A stretch of DNA of 64,000 bases from Prionace glauca (taxonomy: Eukaryota > Chordata > Chondrichthyes > Carcharhiniformes > Carcharhinidae), in contig CM075760.1 of the NCBI GenBank assembly GCA_037974335.1, positions 11,130,600 through 11,194,599 on the forward strand. Reading direction: 5' to 3'. Of this stretch, positions 10,212 through 20,793 are shown in pieces. A model generated the notes under the pieces. That model ran no database searches and had not been told where the DNA came from. It saw only the letters and a program-made list of their open reading frames with translations. Numbering within the stretch: the first letter of the stretch is position 1; every line of letters begins with the position of its first letter. A program made the position numbers and the translations under genes.

Positions 10212-11510
10212 CAACACAGGGAGAAATACAGTGACAGACACACAGACGTGGAAACAGAGAGACTCAGAGAAATACAGAGAGGGACACACAGATACAGAGA
10301 CACAGCGATACAGAGACAGAGACAAACAGGTACAGAGAGACAGAAAAAACACAGAGAGGGACACATATATAAAGAAACACACAGATACAGAGAGACACAG
10401 ATACAGACTGACAAAGAGAGAGACAAAAACAAGGATACAGAGAGAGAGACACACACAACAGAGTGAGAGAGAGACACAGACACGGATACAGAGAGAGAGA
10501 GAGACAGACAGATACAGAGAGAGAGATACAGACAGATACAGAGAGAGAGAGACAGACAGATACAGAGAGAGAGAGAGAGACAGATACAGAGAGAGAGACA
10601 CAGACAGATACAGAGAGAGAGAGACAATACAGATACAGAGAAAGACAGACAGACAGAGAGTGAGAGAGACACACACAGTTACAGAGAGAGACATACACAC
10701 AGATACAGAGAGAGAGACACACACAGGAAGAGACACACACAGACACAAAGAGAGAGAGAGACAGGTGCTGAGAGTGAGACAGATATAGAGAGAGAGAGAC
10801 GCACAGATACAGAGTGAAAGGGGGAGACACAGATACAGACAGAGAGACACTGATAGAGAGAGAGAGACACGCAGATAAAGAGAGAGAAACAGATAAACAG
10901 AGAGACAGAGAGAGACACACACACACCCAGAGACAGAGAGATACCCACCCAGAGAGAGAGAAAGAGACAGAGTGAGACACAGAGAGTGAAAGAGAGAGAT
11001 GCAGAGAGAGAGTGTCACACATAGACAGACAGAGAGAGGGAGACAGAGAGAGAGAGAGACAGGAAGAGACACACACAGACACAAAGAGAGAGAGAGACAG
11101 ATGCTGAGAGTGAGACAGATACGGATGTATCTGTCTCAGATACATCCAGAGAGAGATAAAGAGAGAGACGCATACAGAGAGAGAGACACACAGATACAGA
11201 GAGAGAGACACACACACACAGATACAGAGAGAGAGACACACACACAGATACAGAGAGAGAGACACACACAGATACAGAGAGAGAGAGACACAGATATAGA
11301 GAAGGAGAGAGAGACAGATACAGAGAGAGATTCAGGGAGAGAGAGAGGGAGATACAGGGGGAGAGAGAGAGGGAGAGTCAGACAAACAGAAATACAGAGA
11401 CACAGATACAGAGAGAGAGACACACAGATACAGAGAGAGAGACACACAGATACAGAGAGAGAGAGAGAGACACAGATACAGAGAGAGAGAGACACAGAGA
11501 GAGAGAGATA
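10212..11510 (+). repeat. Degenerate transition segment ending array 1
   Basis: GATACA units are interleaved with non-periodic sequence. It opens with CAACACAGGGAGAAATAC (10,212) and includes AGACGTGGAAAC, GGGACACATATATAAAG and CAAAAACAAGG landmarks. A second part has ATGCTGAGAGTGAGAC-like, AAAGGGGGAGA and GATACCCACCCAGAG motifs (about 10,760-11,060). The first part recurs at 40,936 and 45,741. The second recurs at about 12,480, 23,927 and 46,365, with short copies near 41,510 and 41,670. Confidence 0.8.
11112..11147. other. Overlapping perfect hairpins (template-switch-like footprint)
   Basis: GAGACAGATAC (11,112-11,122), loop GGAT, GTATCTGTCTC (11,127-11,137) form an 11-bp perfect stem. 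GGATGTATCT (11,123-11,132), loop GTCTC, AGATACATCC (11,138-11,147) form a second 10-bp stem sharing the same central strand. The corresponding marker elsewhere simply continues as GATACAGAGAG. This is the pattern left by a short inverted templated insertion. Confidence 0.85.
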
Positions 11511-12475
11511 GAGGCACACACACACACACAGACACACACACACACACAAACACACAGAGAGAAACACAGATGCACAAAGAGAGAAACACACAAGCACATA
11601 AAGTGAATAAAAACACACGCACACAAAGAGAGAAACACACACACAGTGAGAAACACACACACACACACACAGAAACAAACGCACACACACCGAGAAACAC
11701 ATACGCACACACACAGAGAGAAACACACACACAAAGAGAAAAACACAGAAACACAACAAGAGAAACACACACACACAGAGAAACACACACACGCGCACAC
11801 ACAGAAACACACACAGTCACAAAGAGAAAAACACACACACACAAAGAGAAAAACACACACGCACACACAAAGAGAAAAACACACACACACGCACTCACAC
11901 AGAAACACACACATAAAGAGACAAACACGCAAAGAGAGAAACACACACACACGAAGAGAGAAACGCACACACAGAGAAACACACACACGCAAAGAGAGAA
12001 ACACACACACAAAGAGAAAAACACAGAAACACAAAAAGTGAAACACACACACACAGAGAAACACACACACGCACACACACAGAAACACACACAGTCACAA
12101 AGAGAAAAACACACACACACAAAGAGAAAAACACACACACACACACAAAGAGAAAAACACACACGCACACACAAAGAGAAAAACACACACGCACACACAA
12201 AGAGAAAAACACACACGCACACACAAAGAGAAAAACACACACACACGCACTCACACAGACACACACACATAAAGAGACAAACACACAAAGAGAGAAACAT
12301 ACACACGTGCAAAGAGAGAAATGCACAGACACGCAAAGAGAGACACACACACACACAAAGAGAGAAATGCACAGACACGCAAAGAGAGAAACACACACAC
12401 ACACGAAGAGAGAAAAACACATGCTCGCAAAGTGAGAAACACACACAGAGACACACACAGACACACAGAGAGAGA
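11511..12475 (+). repeat. CA-rich minisatellite, proximal extra copy in the first type I unit
   Basis: (CA)n-AAGAGAAA units with internal block duplication. The landmark ACACACAGTCACAAAGAG occurs near 11,810 and 12,090, and GCACTCACACAGA near 11,891 and 12,247. Other type I units have one CA block only, so this unit carries an extra marker-plus-CA duplication. Confidence 0.92.
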
Positions 12476-13190
12476 GAGACAGATGCTGAGAGTGAGACAG
12501 ATACAGAGAGAGAGAGAGATGCACAGATACAGAGTGAAAGTGGGAGACACAGATACAGACAGAGAGACACCGATAGAGAGAGAGAGAGAGACAGACAGAG
12601 AGAGATAGAGAGACGCAGATACAGAGAGAGAAACAGATAAACAGAGAGACAGAGAGAGAGACACACACACACCCAGAGACAGACAGATACCCACCCAGAG
12701 AGAGAGAAAGAGACAGAGTGAGACACAGAGAGTGAAAGAGAGAGATGCAGAGAGAGAGTGTCACACATAGACAGACAGAGATAGACAGACAGAGAGAGAG
12801 TGAGACAGGGAGAGACAGACAGAGAGGCAGAGAGAAAGAAAGAGACACACACAGATACAGAGAGATGGAGACATACAGATAGAGTGAGAGACACACAGAT
12901 ACAAAGAGAGAGACAGACACAGATATAGAGAGAGACACACACAGATACAGAGAGACAGAGACACACAGATACAGAGAGAGAGGGATAGCGAGATACAGAG
13001 AGAGAGACACACACAGATGCAGAGAGAGATAGACACAACAGATACAGACAGAGAGACATACAGATAGAGTGAAAGAGAGACACACACACAGATACAGTGA
13101 GACACACACAGAGACGCAGAGAGAGACACACACACACTCGCAGATACAGAGACACAGAGAGAGAGAAGCAGAATGAGAGACAGAGAGAGA
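12476..13190 (+). repeat. Degenerate transition segment, second copy
   Basis: Repeats the AGATGCTGAGAGTGAGAC, AAAGTGGGAGA, GATACCCACCCAGAG and GTGTCACACATAGAC landmarks of 10,760-11,060. It continues through ATGGAGACATACAGATAG and CACTCGCAGATACAG into the CA array. Equivalent copies lie at about 23,927-24,650 and 46,365-47,062. Confidence 0.82.
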
Positions 13191-13688
13191 CACACACACA
13201 CACAAAGAGATAAACACTCATACACACAGAAACACACACACACACAGAGAAACACACACACACACACAAAAAGAGAAACACACACACACGTAAAGAGAAA
13301 AACACACAGATAAAGAGAAAAACACAATCACACACACACACAGAAACACACACACAAAGATAAAAACACACACACAAAGAGAGAAACACACGCACACACA
13401 AAGAGAGAAACACACAAATGCACAGAGCAACACACGCACGCACACACGGAAACACATACAGTCACAAAGAGCGAAACACACACACGCAAAGAGAGAAACA
13501 CACACACACGCAAAGAGAGAAACACACACACAAAAAACACACATACATGAAGAGAGAAACACACACACACCCAAAGAGAGAAACACACAAACACAAAGAG
13601 AGAAACATACACACCCAAAGAGAGAAACACACACACACAAAGTGAGAATCATACACAGAGTGAGAAACACATACACACACAGAGCAAC

Positions 13689-13736
<48 letters not shown>

Positions 13737-13861
13737 CACACACAGTGACAAAGAGAGAAACACACACACACCCAAAGAGAAAAACACACAAACAGAAAAA
13801 GAGAAACACACACACAAAGTGAGAACACACACAGAGCGAGAAACACACACATACACAGAGC
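13191..13861 (+). repeat. CA-rich minisatellite adjoining the sense LINE (type I, copy 1)
   Basis: (CA)n-AAGAGAGAAA units, including an uninterrupted CA tract of about 43 bp at 13,690-13,732. It ends in ACACAGAGC directly at the LINE boundary. The same boundary is found at 25,240 and 47,599. Confidence 0.95.
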
Positions 13862-14428
13862 AACTTTATAAGACCCTTGTCAGGCCTCATTTAGAGTATT
13901 GTGCGCAGTTCTGGTTGCCTCACTATAGGAAAGATGTAGAAGCTATTGAGAGGGTACAGAGGAGAATTACAAGGATGTTGCCTGGGACTGGGAGGCATGC
14001 CTTATGAAGATAGGTTGAGGGAGCTGGGACTCTTTTCCCTGGAGAGGTGAAGGTTGAGAGGCGACCTAATAGAAGTTTATAAAATGTTGAGAGGAATAGA
14101 TAGGGTGGACTCTCAGAGGCTATTTCCCAGGGTTGAAATGGTCGCTACGAGAGGACACAGATTTAAGGTGCGGGGAGGGAAGTTCAGAAGTGATGTTAGG
14201 GGTAAGTTTTTCACTCAGAGGGTGCGTGAGTGAATGGAATCGGCTGCCGTCAGTGGTGGTGGAGGCGAACTCGCTGGGGTCTTTTAAAAGACTTCTGGAT
14301 GAGTATATGGGGTTTAATGGGATTGGGGGTTATAGATAGGTCTGTAGGTTGGTGGGGTTGATGTGATCGGCGCAACTCGAGGGCCGAAGGGCCTGTTTGT
14401 GCTATAGTGTTCTATGTTCTATGTTCTA
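13862..14428 (+). mobile_element. CR1-like LINE 3' fragment (end of reverse-transcriptase ORF plus tail), copy 1
   Basis: Starts in frame with LYKTLVRPHLEYCAQFW and continues ...RKDVEAIERVQRR, the conserved region downstream of the RT domain of CR1/L2-group LINEs. A later stretch reads VSEWNRLPSVVVEANSLGSF (about 14,230-14,290), the usual C-terminal motif. The frame is interrupted between the two, so this is a dead 5'-truncated copy. The 3' end contains GGGCCGAAGGGCCTGTTTG and finishes in two to three TTCTATG-like repeats (14,409-14,428), a CR1 hallmark. The flanks are CA minisatellite on both sides, with no clear target-site duplication. Confidence 0.88.
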
Positions 14429-14793
14429 ACACACACGCACAGAGCAACACACACGCACAGAGCAACACACACGCACACACACACACAGAAACACACACAC
14501 ACAGAAACAGATAAAGAGAGAAACACACACATAAAGAGAGAAACACACACACAAAGAGAGTAACACACACACAAAGAGAGTAACACACACACCTAAAGAG
14601 AAAAACACAGTAATACAAAAAGGGAAACACACACACAAAGCGAGAAGCACACACTCGTACAGAGCAACACAGAAACACAGTCACAAAGGGAGAAACATAC
14701 ACACACACAGAAACACACACACACAAAGAGAGAAGCACACACTCACAAAGAGAGAAACACACACACACAGAAAGAATTACACACACACATAAA
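14429..14793 (+). repeat. CA-rich minisatellite between the two LINE fragments
   Basis: About 365 bp of CA/AAGAGAGAAA units, present only in the first type I unit. In the other two type I units the sense LINE is cut short and this CA block is absent. Confidence 0.92.
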
Positions 14794-14876
14794 GATGTTC
14801 AGAATAATGGACAGAGAGAGGGGGTGGTGGAGGGTGAGGAGAGAAGGCAGAGAGACCAGAGGGAGGGAGAGGGTAA
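14794..14876. other. Purine-rich linker
   Basis: Non-repetitive G/A-rich stretch containing TGAGGAGAGAAGGCAGAGAG and ending GGGAGAGGGTAA. Its right part is shared with 25,360-25,436 and 47,719-47,795. I see no gene in it. Confidence 0.6.
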
Positions 14877-15210
14877 GTCATAAAGTCACAGAGGTTTACA
14901 GCATGGAAACAGGCCCTTCGGCCCCACTTGCCCATGCTGCCCCTTTTTTAACTCCTAAGCTAATCCCAATGACCCACATTTGGCCCATATCCCTCTGTAC
15001 CCATCGCACCCATGGAACTGTCTCAATATTTTTTAGAAGACAAGATTGTATCCGTCTCTACTATTACCTCTGGCAGCTTGTTCCAGACACCCACCACCCT
15101 CTGTGTGGAAAAATTGTCCCTCTGGACACTTTTGTATCTCTCCCCTCTCACCTTAAACCTATCCCCTCTAGTTTTAGACTCCCCTACCTTTGGGTCGAGA
15201 TATTCACCTG
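14877..15210 (-). mobile_element. Antisense CR1-like LINE 3' fragment (copy 1)
   Basis: Read on the minus strand, it passes from AATATCTCGACCCAAAGGTA through a segment encoding a TQRVVGVWNKLPE-like stretch, the C-terminal LINE motif also seen as WNRLP in the sense copy. It ends GGGCCGAAGGGCCTGTTTCC...TTTATGAC. It is a different subfamily from the sense fragment at 13,862, and the two stand tail to tail. Confidence 0.82.
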
Positions 15211-16073
15211 TGCGTGTGTGTGTGTGTGTGTTTCCCTCTTTGTATGTGTGTGTTTTGTGTGTGTGTATTTCTGTGTATGTGTGTGTGTTTCTGTGTACGT
15301 GTGTGTGTTTCTTGGTGTGTGTGTTTCTCTATGTTTCTGTGTGTGTGTTTGTGTTTCGCTCTTTGTGTGTGTGTTTGTTTCTGTGTGTGTTTCTCTTGGT
15401 GTGTTCCTGTGTGTCTTTGTGTGTGTGTTTCTCTCTTTGTGTGTGTTTCTGTGTGTGTGTTTGTATTTCTGTGTGTGTGTGTGCATGTGTTTCTCTTTCT
15501 CTCGCTCTCTGTTTGTGTGTGTGTTTCTCTCTTTGTGGTGTGTGTTTTTCTGTGTGTGTGTGTTTGTGCTTCTCTCCTTGTGTGTGTGTGCGTGTGTGTG
15601 TTTCTCTGTCTGTATGTGTGTGTGTTTCTCTCTTTATGTTTGTGTATTTTTCTCTTTGTGTGTGTGAGTGTTTCTGTGTGTGTGTATTTCTCTCTTTGTG
15701 TGTGTGTGTGTTTCTGTGTGTGTGTGTTTTCTCTCTTTGTGTGTGTGTTGCTCTGTGTGTGTGATTCTCTCTTGTGTGTGTGTTTTTTCTCTCTTTATGC
15801 GTGTGTTTCTCTCTTTGGGTGTGTGTGTTTCTGTGTGCGTGTGTGTTTCTCTCTTTGGGTGTGTGTGTTTCGCTCTTTGTCTGTGTTTGTATTTCCTTGT
15901 GTGTGTGTTGCTCTGTGTGTGTCTTTCTGTCTTTGTGTGTGTGTGTGTGTTTCTCTCTTGTGTGTATCTGTGTTTCTCTCTTTGTATGTGTTTGTGTGTG
16001 TGTGTTTCTCTCTTTGTGTGTGTGTGTTTCTCTCTTTGTGTGTGTGTGTTTCTCTCTTCGTGGGTGTGTGTGC
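15211..16073 (+). repeat. TG-rich minisatellite (type I, copy 1)
   Basis: TTTCTCTCTTT(GT)n units. Type I landmarks are GTTTGTATTTCTGTGTG, GCATGTGTTTCTCTTTCTC and CTCGCTCTCTG (about 15,455-15,515). It is the inverted counterpart of the CA array at 13,191-13,861. Confidence 0.95.
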
Positions 16074-16397
16074 GCGAAGGGCTAGATGGCCTACTCCTGC
16101 TCCTATTTCTTATGTTCTTATGTACACAGCTCCAGGGACCTGGGTTCGATTCCCAGCTTGGGTCACTCTCTGTGTAGAGTCTGTATGTTCTCCCCGTGTC
16201 TGGGTGGGTTTCCTCCGGGTGCTCCGGTTTCCTCCCACAATCTGAAAGATGTGCTGGTTAGGGTGTATTGACTGTGCTAAATTCTCCCTCAGTGTAACCC
16301 GAACAGGCGCCGGAGTGTGGGGACTAGGGGATTTTCACAGTAACTTTATTCCAGTGTTAATGTGAACCTACTTGTGACACTAATAAATAAACTTTAT
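16074..16397 (+). mobile_element. CR1-like tail scrap (16,074-16,125) plus truncated HE1-like SINE (16,129-16,397), copy 2
   Basis: Same composite as 1911-2235. Box B GGTTCGATTCC is at 16,143-16,153, box A is missing, and the 3' end is AATAAATAAACTTTAT. Copy-specific variants include TGTGTAGAGTC. It has GGGTGCTCC, shared with copies 4 and 5. Confidence 0.87.
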
Positions 16398-16564
16398 AGA
16401 AAAGAAACTTTCTATCTTTGATAGAGAGGTTCAGGTGATTCCATTCCATAAGTTTCTGCTTTGGGGAAATGGGAATTATCTTTACATTTACAAGGATATG
16501 CGGAGGGAGATGTTTGAATGGAGATTCAGCTTTTTGGGTGATTAAAGTGTCAATTTGTTTCCAG
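16398..16564 (+). repeat. Segment U, copy 2, truncated after about 167 bp
   Basis: Matches the first quarter of segment U, with CCATAAGTTTCTG for CCATATCTTCCTG, up to TTTGTTTCCAG. It then joins the GATACA array directly. About 480 bp present in the other five copies are missing, including the poly-C tract and the antisense SINE-like end. Confidence 0.88.
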
Positions 16565-19225
16565 AGAGAGACACACAGATACAGAGAGAGAGAGAGACAC
16601 AGATACAGAGAGAGAGAGACACACACAGATACAGAGAGAGAGAAATACAGATACAGAGAGAGAGAGAGACACACACACACAGATACAGAGAGAGAGAGAC
16701 ACACAGATACAGACAGAGAGACACAGATACAGAGAGAGAGAGAGGCACAGATACAGAGAGAGAGAGAGAGAGAGACAGATACAGAGAGAGAGAGACATAC
16801 AGATACAGAGAGAGAAAGAGACAGATGCAGTGAGAGAGAGACACACACACAGATACAGAGAGAGAGAGAGAGAGACAGATACAGAGAGAGAGACACACCT
16901 ATACAGAGAGAGAGAGAGAGAGAGAGTGAGAGACAAATACAGACAGAGAGAGACACACAGATACAGAGAGAGAGAGACACAGATACAGAGAGAGAGAGAC
17001 ACACAGATACAGAGAGAAAGAGAGATACAGTAGAGAGAGAGAGACACAGATACAGAGAGAGAGAGATACACAGATACAGAGAGAGAGAGAGAGACACACA
17101 GATACAGAGAGAGAGAGACATACAGATACAGAGAGAGAGAGAGACAGATACAGTGAGAGAGAGACAAACACAGATACAGAGAGAGAGAGAGAGAGAGACA
17201 GATACAGAGAGAGAGACACACCTATACAGAGAGAGAGAGAGAGAGAGAGTGAGAGACAAATACAGACAGAGAGAGACACACAGATACAGAGAGAGAGAGA
17301 CACAGATACAGAGAGAGAGAGACACACAGATACAGAGAGAAAGAGAGATACAGATAGAGAGAGAGACACACAGATACAGAGAGAGAGAGACATACAGATA
17401 CAGAGAGAGAGAGAGACAGATACAGTGAGAGAGAGACACACACAGATACAGAGAGAGAGAGAGAGAGACAGATACAGAGAGAGAGAGACACACCTATACA
17501 GAGAGAGAGAGAGAGAGTGAGAGACAAATACAGACAGAGAGAGACACACAGATACAGAGAGAGAGAGATACAGATACAGAGAGAGAGAGAGATACAGATA
17601 CAGAGAGAGAGAGAGAGAGACACACAGAGATACAGAGAGAGAGAGAGACACACACACACAGATACAGAGAGAGAGAGAGAGACACAGATACAGAGAGAGA
17701 GATACAGATACAGAGAGAGAGAGATACAGATACAGAGAGAGAGAGACACAAAGATACAGAGAGAGAGACACACACAGATACAGAGAGAGAGAGACACACA
17801 CACAGATACAGAGAGAGAGAGATACAGATACAGAGAGAGAGACACACACACACAGATACAGAGAGAGAGAGAGACACACACAGATGCAGAGAGAGCGAGA
17901 TACAGATACAGAGAGAGAGAGACACACACAGATACAGAGAGAGAGAGATACAGATACAGAGAGACACACACACACAGATACAGAGGGAGAGAGAGATACA
18001 GTTACAGAGAGAGACACACACACAGATACAGAGAGAGAGACACAGACAGATACAGAGAGAGAGAGAGATACAGATACAGAGAGAGAGACACAGATACAGA
18101 GAGAGAGAGAGACACACAGATACAGAGAGAGAGACACAGATACAGAGAGAGAGAGAGAGACACACACACAGATACAGAGAGAGAGAGAGAGAGACACAGA
18201 TACAGAGAGAGAGACACACACAAAGATACAGAGAGAGAGAGAGATACAGATACAGAGAGAGAGACACACATATACAGAGAGAGAGAGACACAGATACAGA
18301 GAGAGAGAGATACAGATACAGAGAGAGAGAGGTACAGATACAGAGAGAGAGAGAGACACAGAGATACAGAGAGAGAGAGAGACAGTGACAGAGAGAGAGA
18401 GACACACAGATACAGAGAGAGAGAGAGATATACAGATACAGAGTGAGAGACACACACAGATACAGAGAGAGACACACAGATACAGAGCGAGAGAGAGACA
18501 CAGATACAGAGAGAGAGAGACACACAGATACAGAGAGTGAGACACAGATACAGAGAGAGAGAGAGACAGATACAGAGAGAGACACACACTCTCAGACACA
18601 GAGAGAGAGAGACACACACAGATACAGAGAGAGAGACACACACAGATACAGAGAGAGAGACACAGAGATACAGAGAGAGAGAGACACATAGATACAGAGA
18701 GAGAGACACACAGATACAGAGAGAGAGAAAGACACAAATACAGAGAGAGAGAGACACAGATACAGAGAGAGAGAGAGACACACACACACAGATACAGAGA
18801 GAGAGAGACACACACAGATACAGAGAGAGAGATACAGATACAGAGAGAGAGATACAGATACAGAGCGAGAGAGAGACACAGATACAGAGAGAGAGAGACA
18901 CACAGATACAGAGAGTGAGACACAGATACAGAGAGAGAGAGAGACAGATACAGAGAGAGACACACACTCTCAGACACAGAGAGAGAGAGACACACACAGA
19001 TACAGAGAGAGAGACACACACAGATACAGAGAGAGAGACACAGAGATACAGAGAGAGAGAGACACATAGATACAGAGAGAGAGACACACAGATACAGAGA
19101 GAGAGAAAGACACAGATACAGAGAGAGAGAGAGACACAGATACAGAGAGAGAGAGAGACACACACACACAGATACAGAGAGAGAGACACACACACAGATA
19201 CAGAGAGAGAGATACAGATACAGAG
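16565..19225 (+). repeat. GATACA(GA)n(CA)n array 2 (ends in a type II junction)
   Basis: About 2.66 kb of tandem units, the shortest of the long arrays. Blocks with CACCTATACAGAG, GAGACAAATACAGACAG and GATACAGTGAGAG recur at about 16,810-16,930, 17,150-17,270 and 17,420-17,530. It ends GATACAGATACAGAG directly against the TG array with no marker segment or LINE. Confidence 0.95.
18491..19190 (+). repeat. 378-bp tandem duplication in array 2
   Basis: The landmark ACACACTCTCAGACACAG occurs at about 18,585 and 18,963 (CTCAGACACA at 18,591 and 18,969), with matching order on both sides, including GACACATAGATACAG. Confidence 0.78.
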
Positions 19226-19830
19226 TGTTTGTGCTTCTGTCTTTGTGTGTGTGTTTCAGTGTGTACGTTTCAGTGTGTGTGTGTTTGTTTCTGTGTGTGT
19301 GTGTATTTCTCTCTTTGTGTATGTGTGTGTGTTTCTGTGTGTGGGTGTGTTTCTCTCTTTGTGTGTGTGTTTCTCTCTTTGTGTGTGTGTGTGTTTCTCT
19401 CTTTGTGTGTGTGTGTTTCTCTCTTTGTGTGTGTGTGTTTCTCTCTTTGTGTGTGTGTTTCTCTCTTTGTGTGTGTGTGTTTCTCTCTTTGCGTGTGTGT
19501 GTGTTTCTCTCTTTGTGTGTGTGTTTCTCTCCTTGTGTGTGTGTGTGTTTCTCTCTTTGCGTGTGTGTGTTTCTGTGTGTGTGTGTGTTTCTCTCTTTGT
19601 GTGTGTGTTTCTCTCTTTGTGTGTGTGTGTGTTTCTCTCTTTGTGTGTGTGTTTCTGTGTGTGTGTGTCTCTCTCTCTTTGTGTGTATGTTTCTGTGTGC
19701 GTGTGTTGCTGTGTGTGTGCTTCTCTCGTGTGTGTTTTTTCTCTCTTTGTGTGTGTGTGTGTTTCTCTCTCTGTGTGTGTGTGTTTCTCTCTTTGTGTGT
19801 GTGTGTTTCTTTCTTTGTGGGTGTGTGTGC
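19226..19830 (+). repeat. TG-rich minisatellite (type II, copy 1)
   Basis: Starts TGTTTGTGCTTCTGTCTTTG, then TTTCAGTGTGTACG. This opening is shared only with 34,888. It lacks the type I GCATGTGTTTC landmark. It ends at the CR1-like tail. Confidence 0.94.
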
Positions 19831-20154
19831 GCGAAGGGCTAGATGGCCTACTCCTGCTCCTATTTATTATGTTCTTGTGTACACAGCTCCAGGGACCTGG
19901 GTTCGATTCCCAGCTTGGGTCACTGTCTGTGTGGAGTCTGTATGTTCTCCCCGTGTCTGGGTGGGTTTCCTCCGGGTGTTCCAGTTTCCTCCCACAATCT
20001 GAAAGATGTGCTGGTTAGGGTGTATTGACTGTGCTAAATTCTCCCTCAGTGTAACCCGAACAGGTGCCGGAGTGTGGGGACTGGGGGATTTTCACAGTAA
20101 CTTTATTCCAGTGTTAATGTGAACCTACTTGTGACACTAATAAATAAACTTTAT
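19831..20154 (+). mobile_element. CR1-like tail scrap (19,831-19,882) plus truncated HE1-like SINE (19,886-20,154), copy 3
   Basis: Box B is at 19,900-19,910; box A is absent. It carries GGGACTGGGGGATTTTC where copies 1, 2, 4 and 6 have GGGACTAGGGG. That variant is shared only with copy 5, the other SINE that follows a type II junction. Confidence 0.87.
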
Positions 20155-20793
20155 AGAAAAGAAACTTTCTATCTTTGATAGAGAGGTTCAGGTGATTCCA
20201 TTCCATATCTTCCTGCTTTGGGGAAATGGGAATTATCTTTACATTTACAAGGATATGCGGAGGGAGATGTTTGAATGGAGATTCAGCTTTTTGGGTGATT
20301 AAAGTGTCAATTTGTTTCCAGAAGCTGTTTACAGGGATTGTCCCGAGAGATTGAATTGTTTCAGTCATGTCTCCGTCTCCAATACTTCAGACAGAGGAAG
20401 GTATACAAAAGGAAAGATTGGGGGAATCACTACATTGAAGGTGTGAGGTCTCATCACTCTCTATCTGCTTTGATGTTGTAATCTTTACATTTTTAAACAC
20501 TGAAACCTCTTGTCCTTGTTGGGAATCTCACTGCGGTTTGAGAAAAGCAAACACTGATCCCACACTAAACCCCCCCCAACACAGGACTGAGCAGAGAGTG
20601 TGAAATGGAACTGCTGTCAGAGTGGGTTATTTTTATAGATGGATAAGAAACATTCCTCCATTTTCAAACCTTTCTCCTGTTTCTGTAGCGTTTCGGGTTC
20701 CCCTGTGTCCCTGTCTCTCCATCTCTGGGGCAATTTAGCATGGACAATCCCCCCAACCTTCACAACTTGGGACATTAAGGGGCAATTTTGGAA
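20155..20793 (+). repeat. Segment U, copy 3
   Basis: Full-length, with an 8-C tract near 20,570. It shares CTGTGTCCC and CTTCACAAC with copies 4 and 5. The minus-strand frame equivalent to the 86-codon frame of copies 4-6 is 84 codons here (20,114-20,368) because of a difference near its start. Confidence 0.82.

Noticed and set aside
13862-14428. Host reverse-transcriptase-like gene
   Set aside because: The motifs LYKTLVRPHLEYC and EWNRLPSVV are those of CR1-group LINEs. The fragment is 5'-truncated and its frame is broken.
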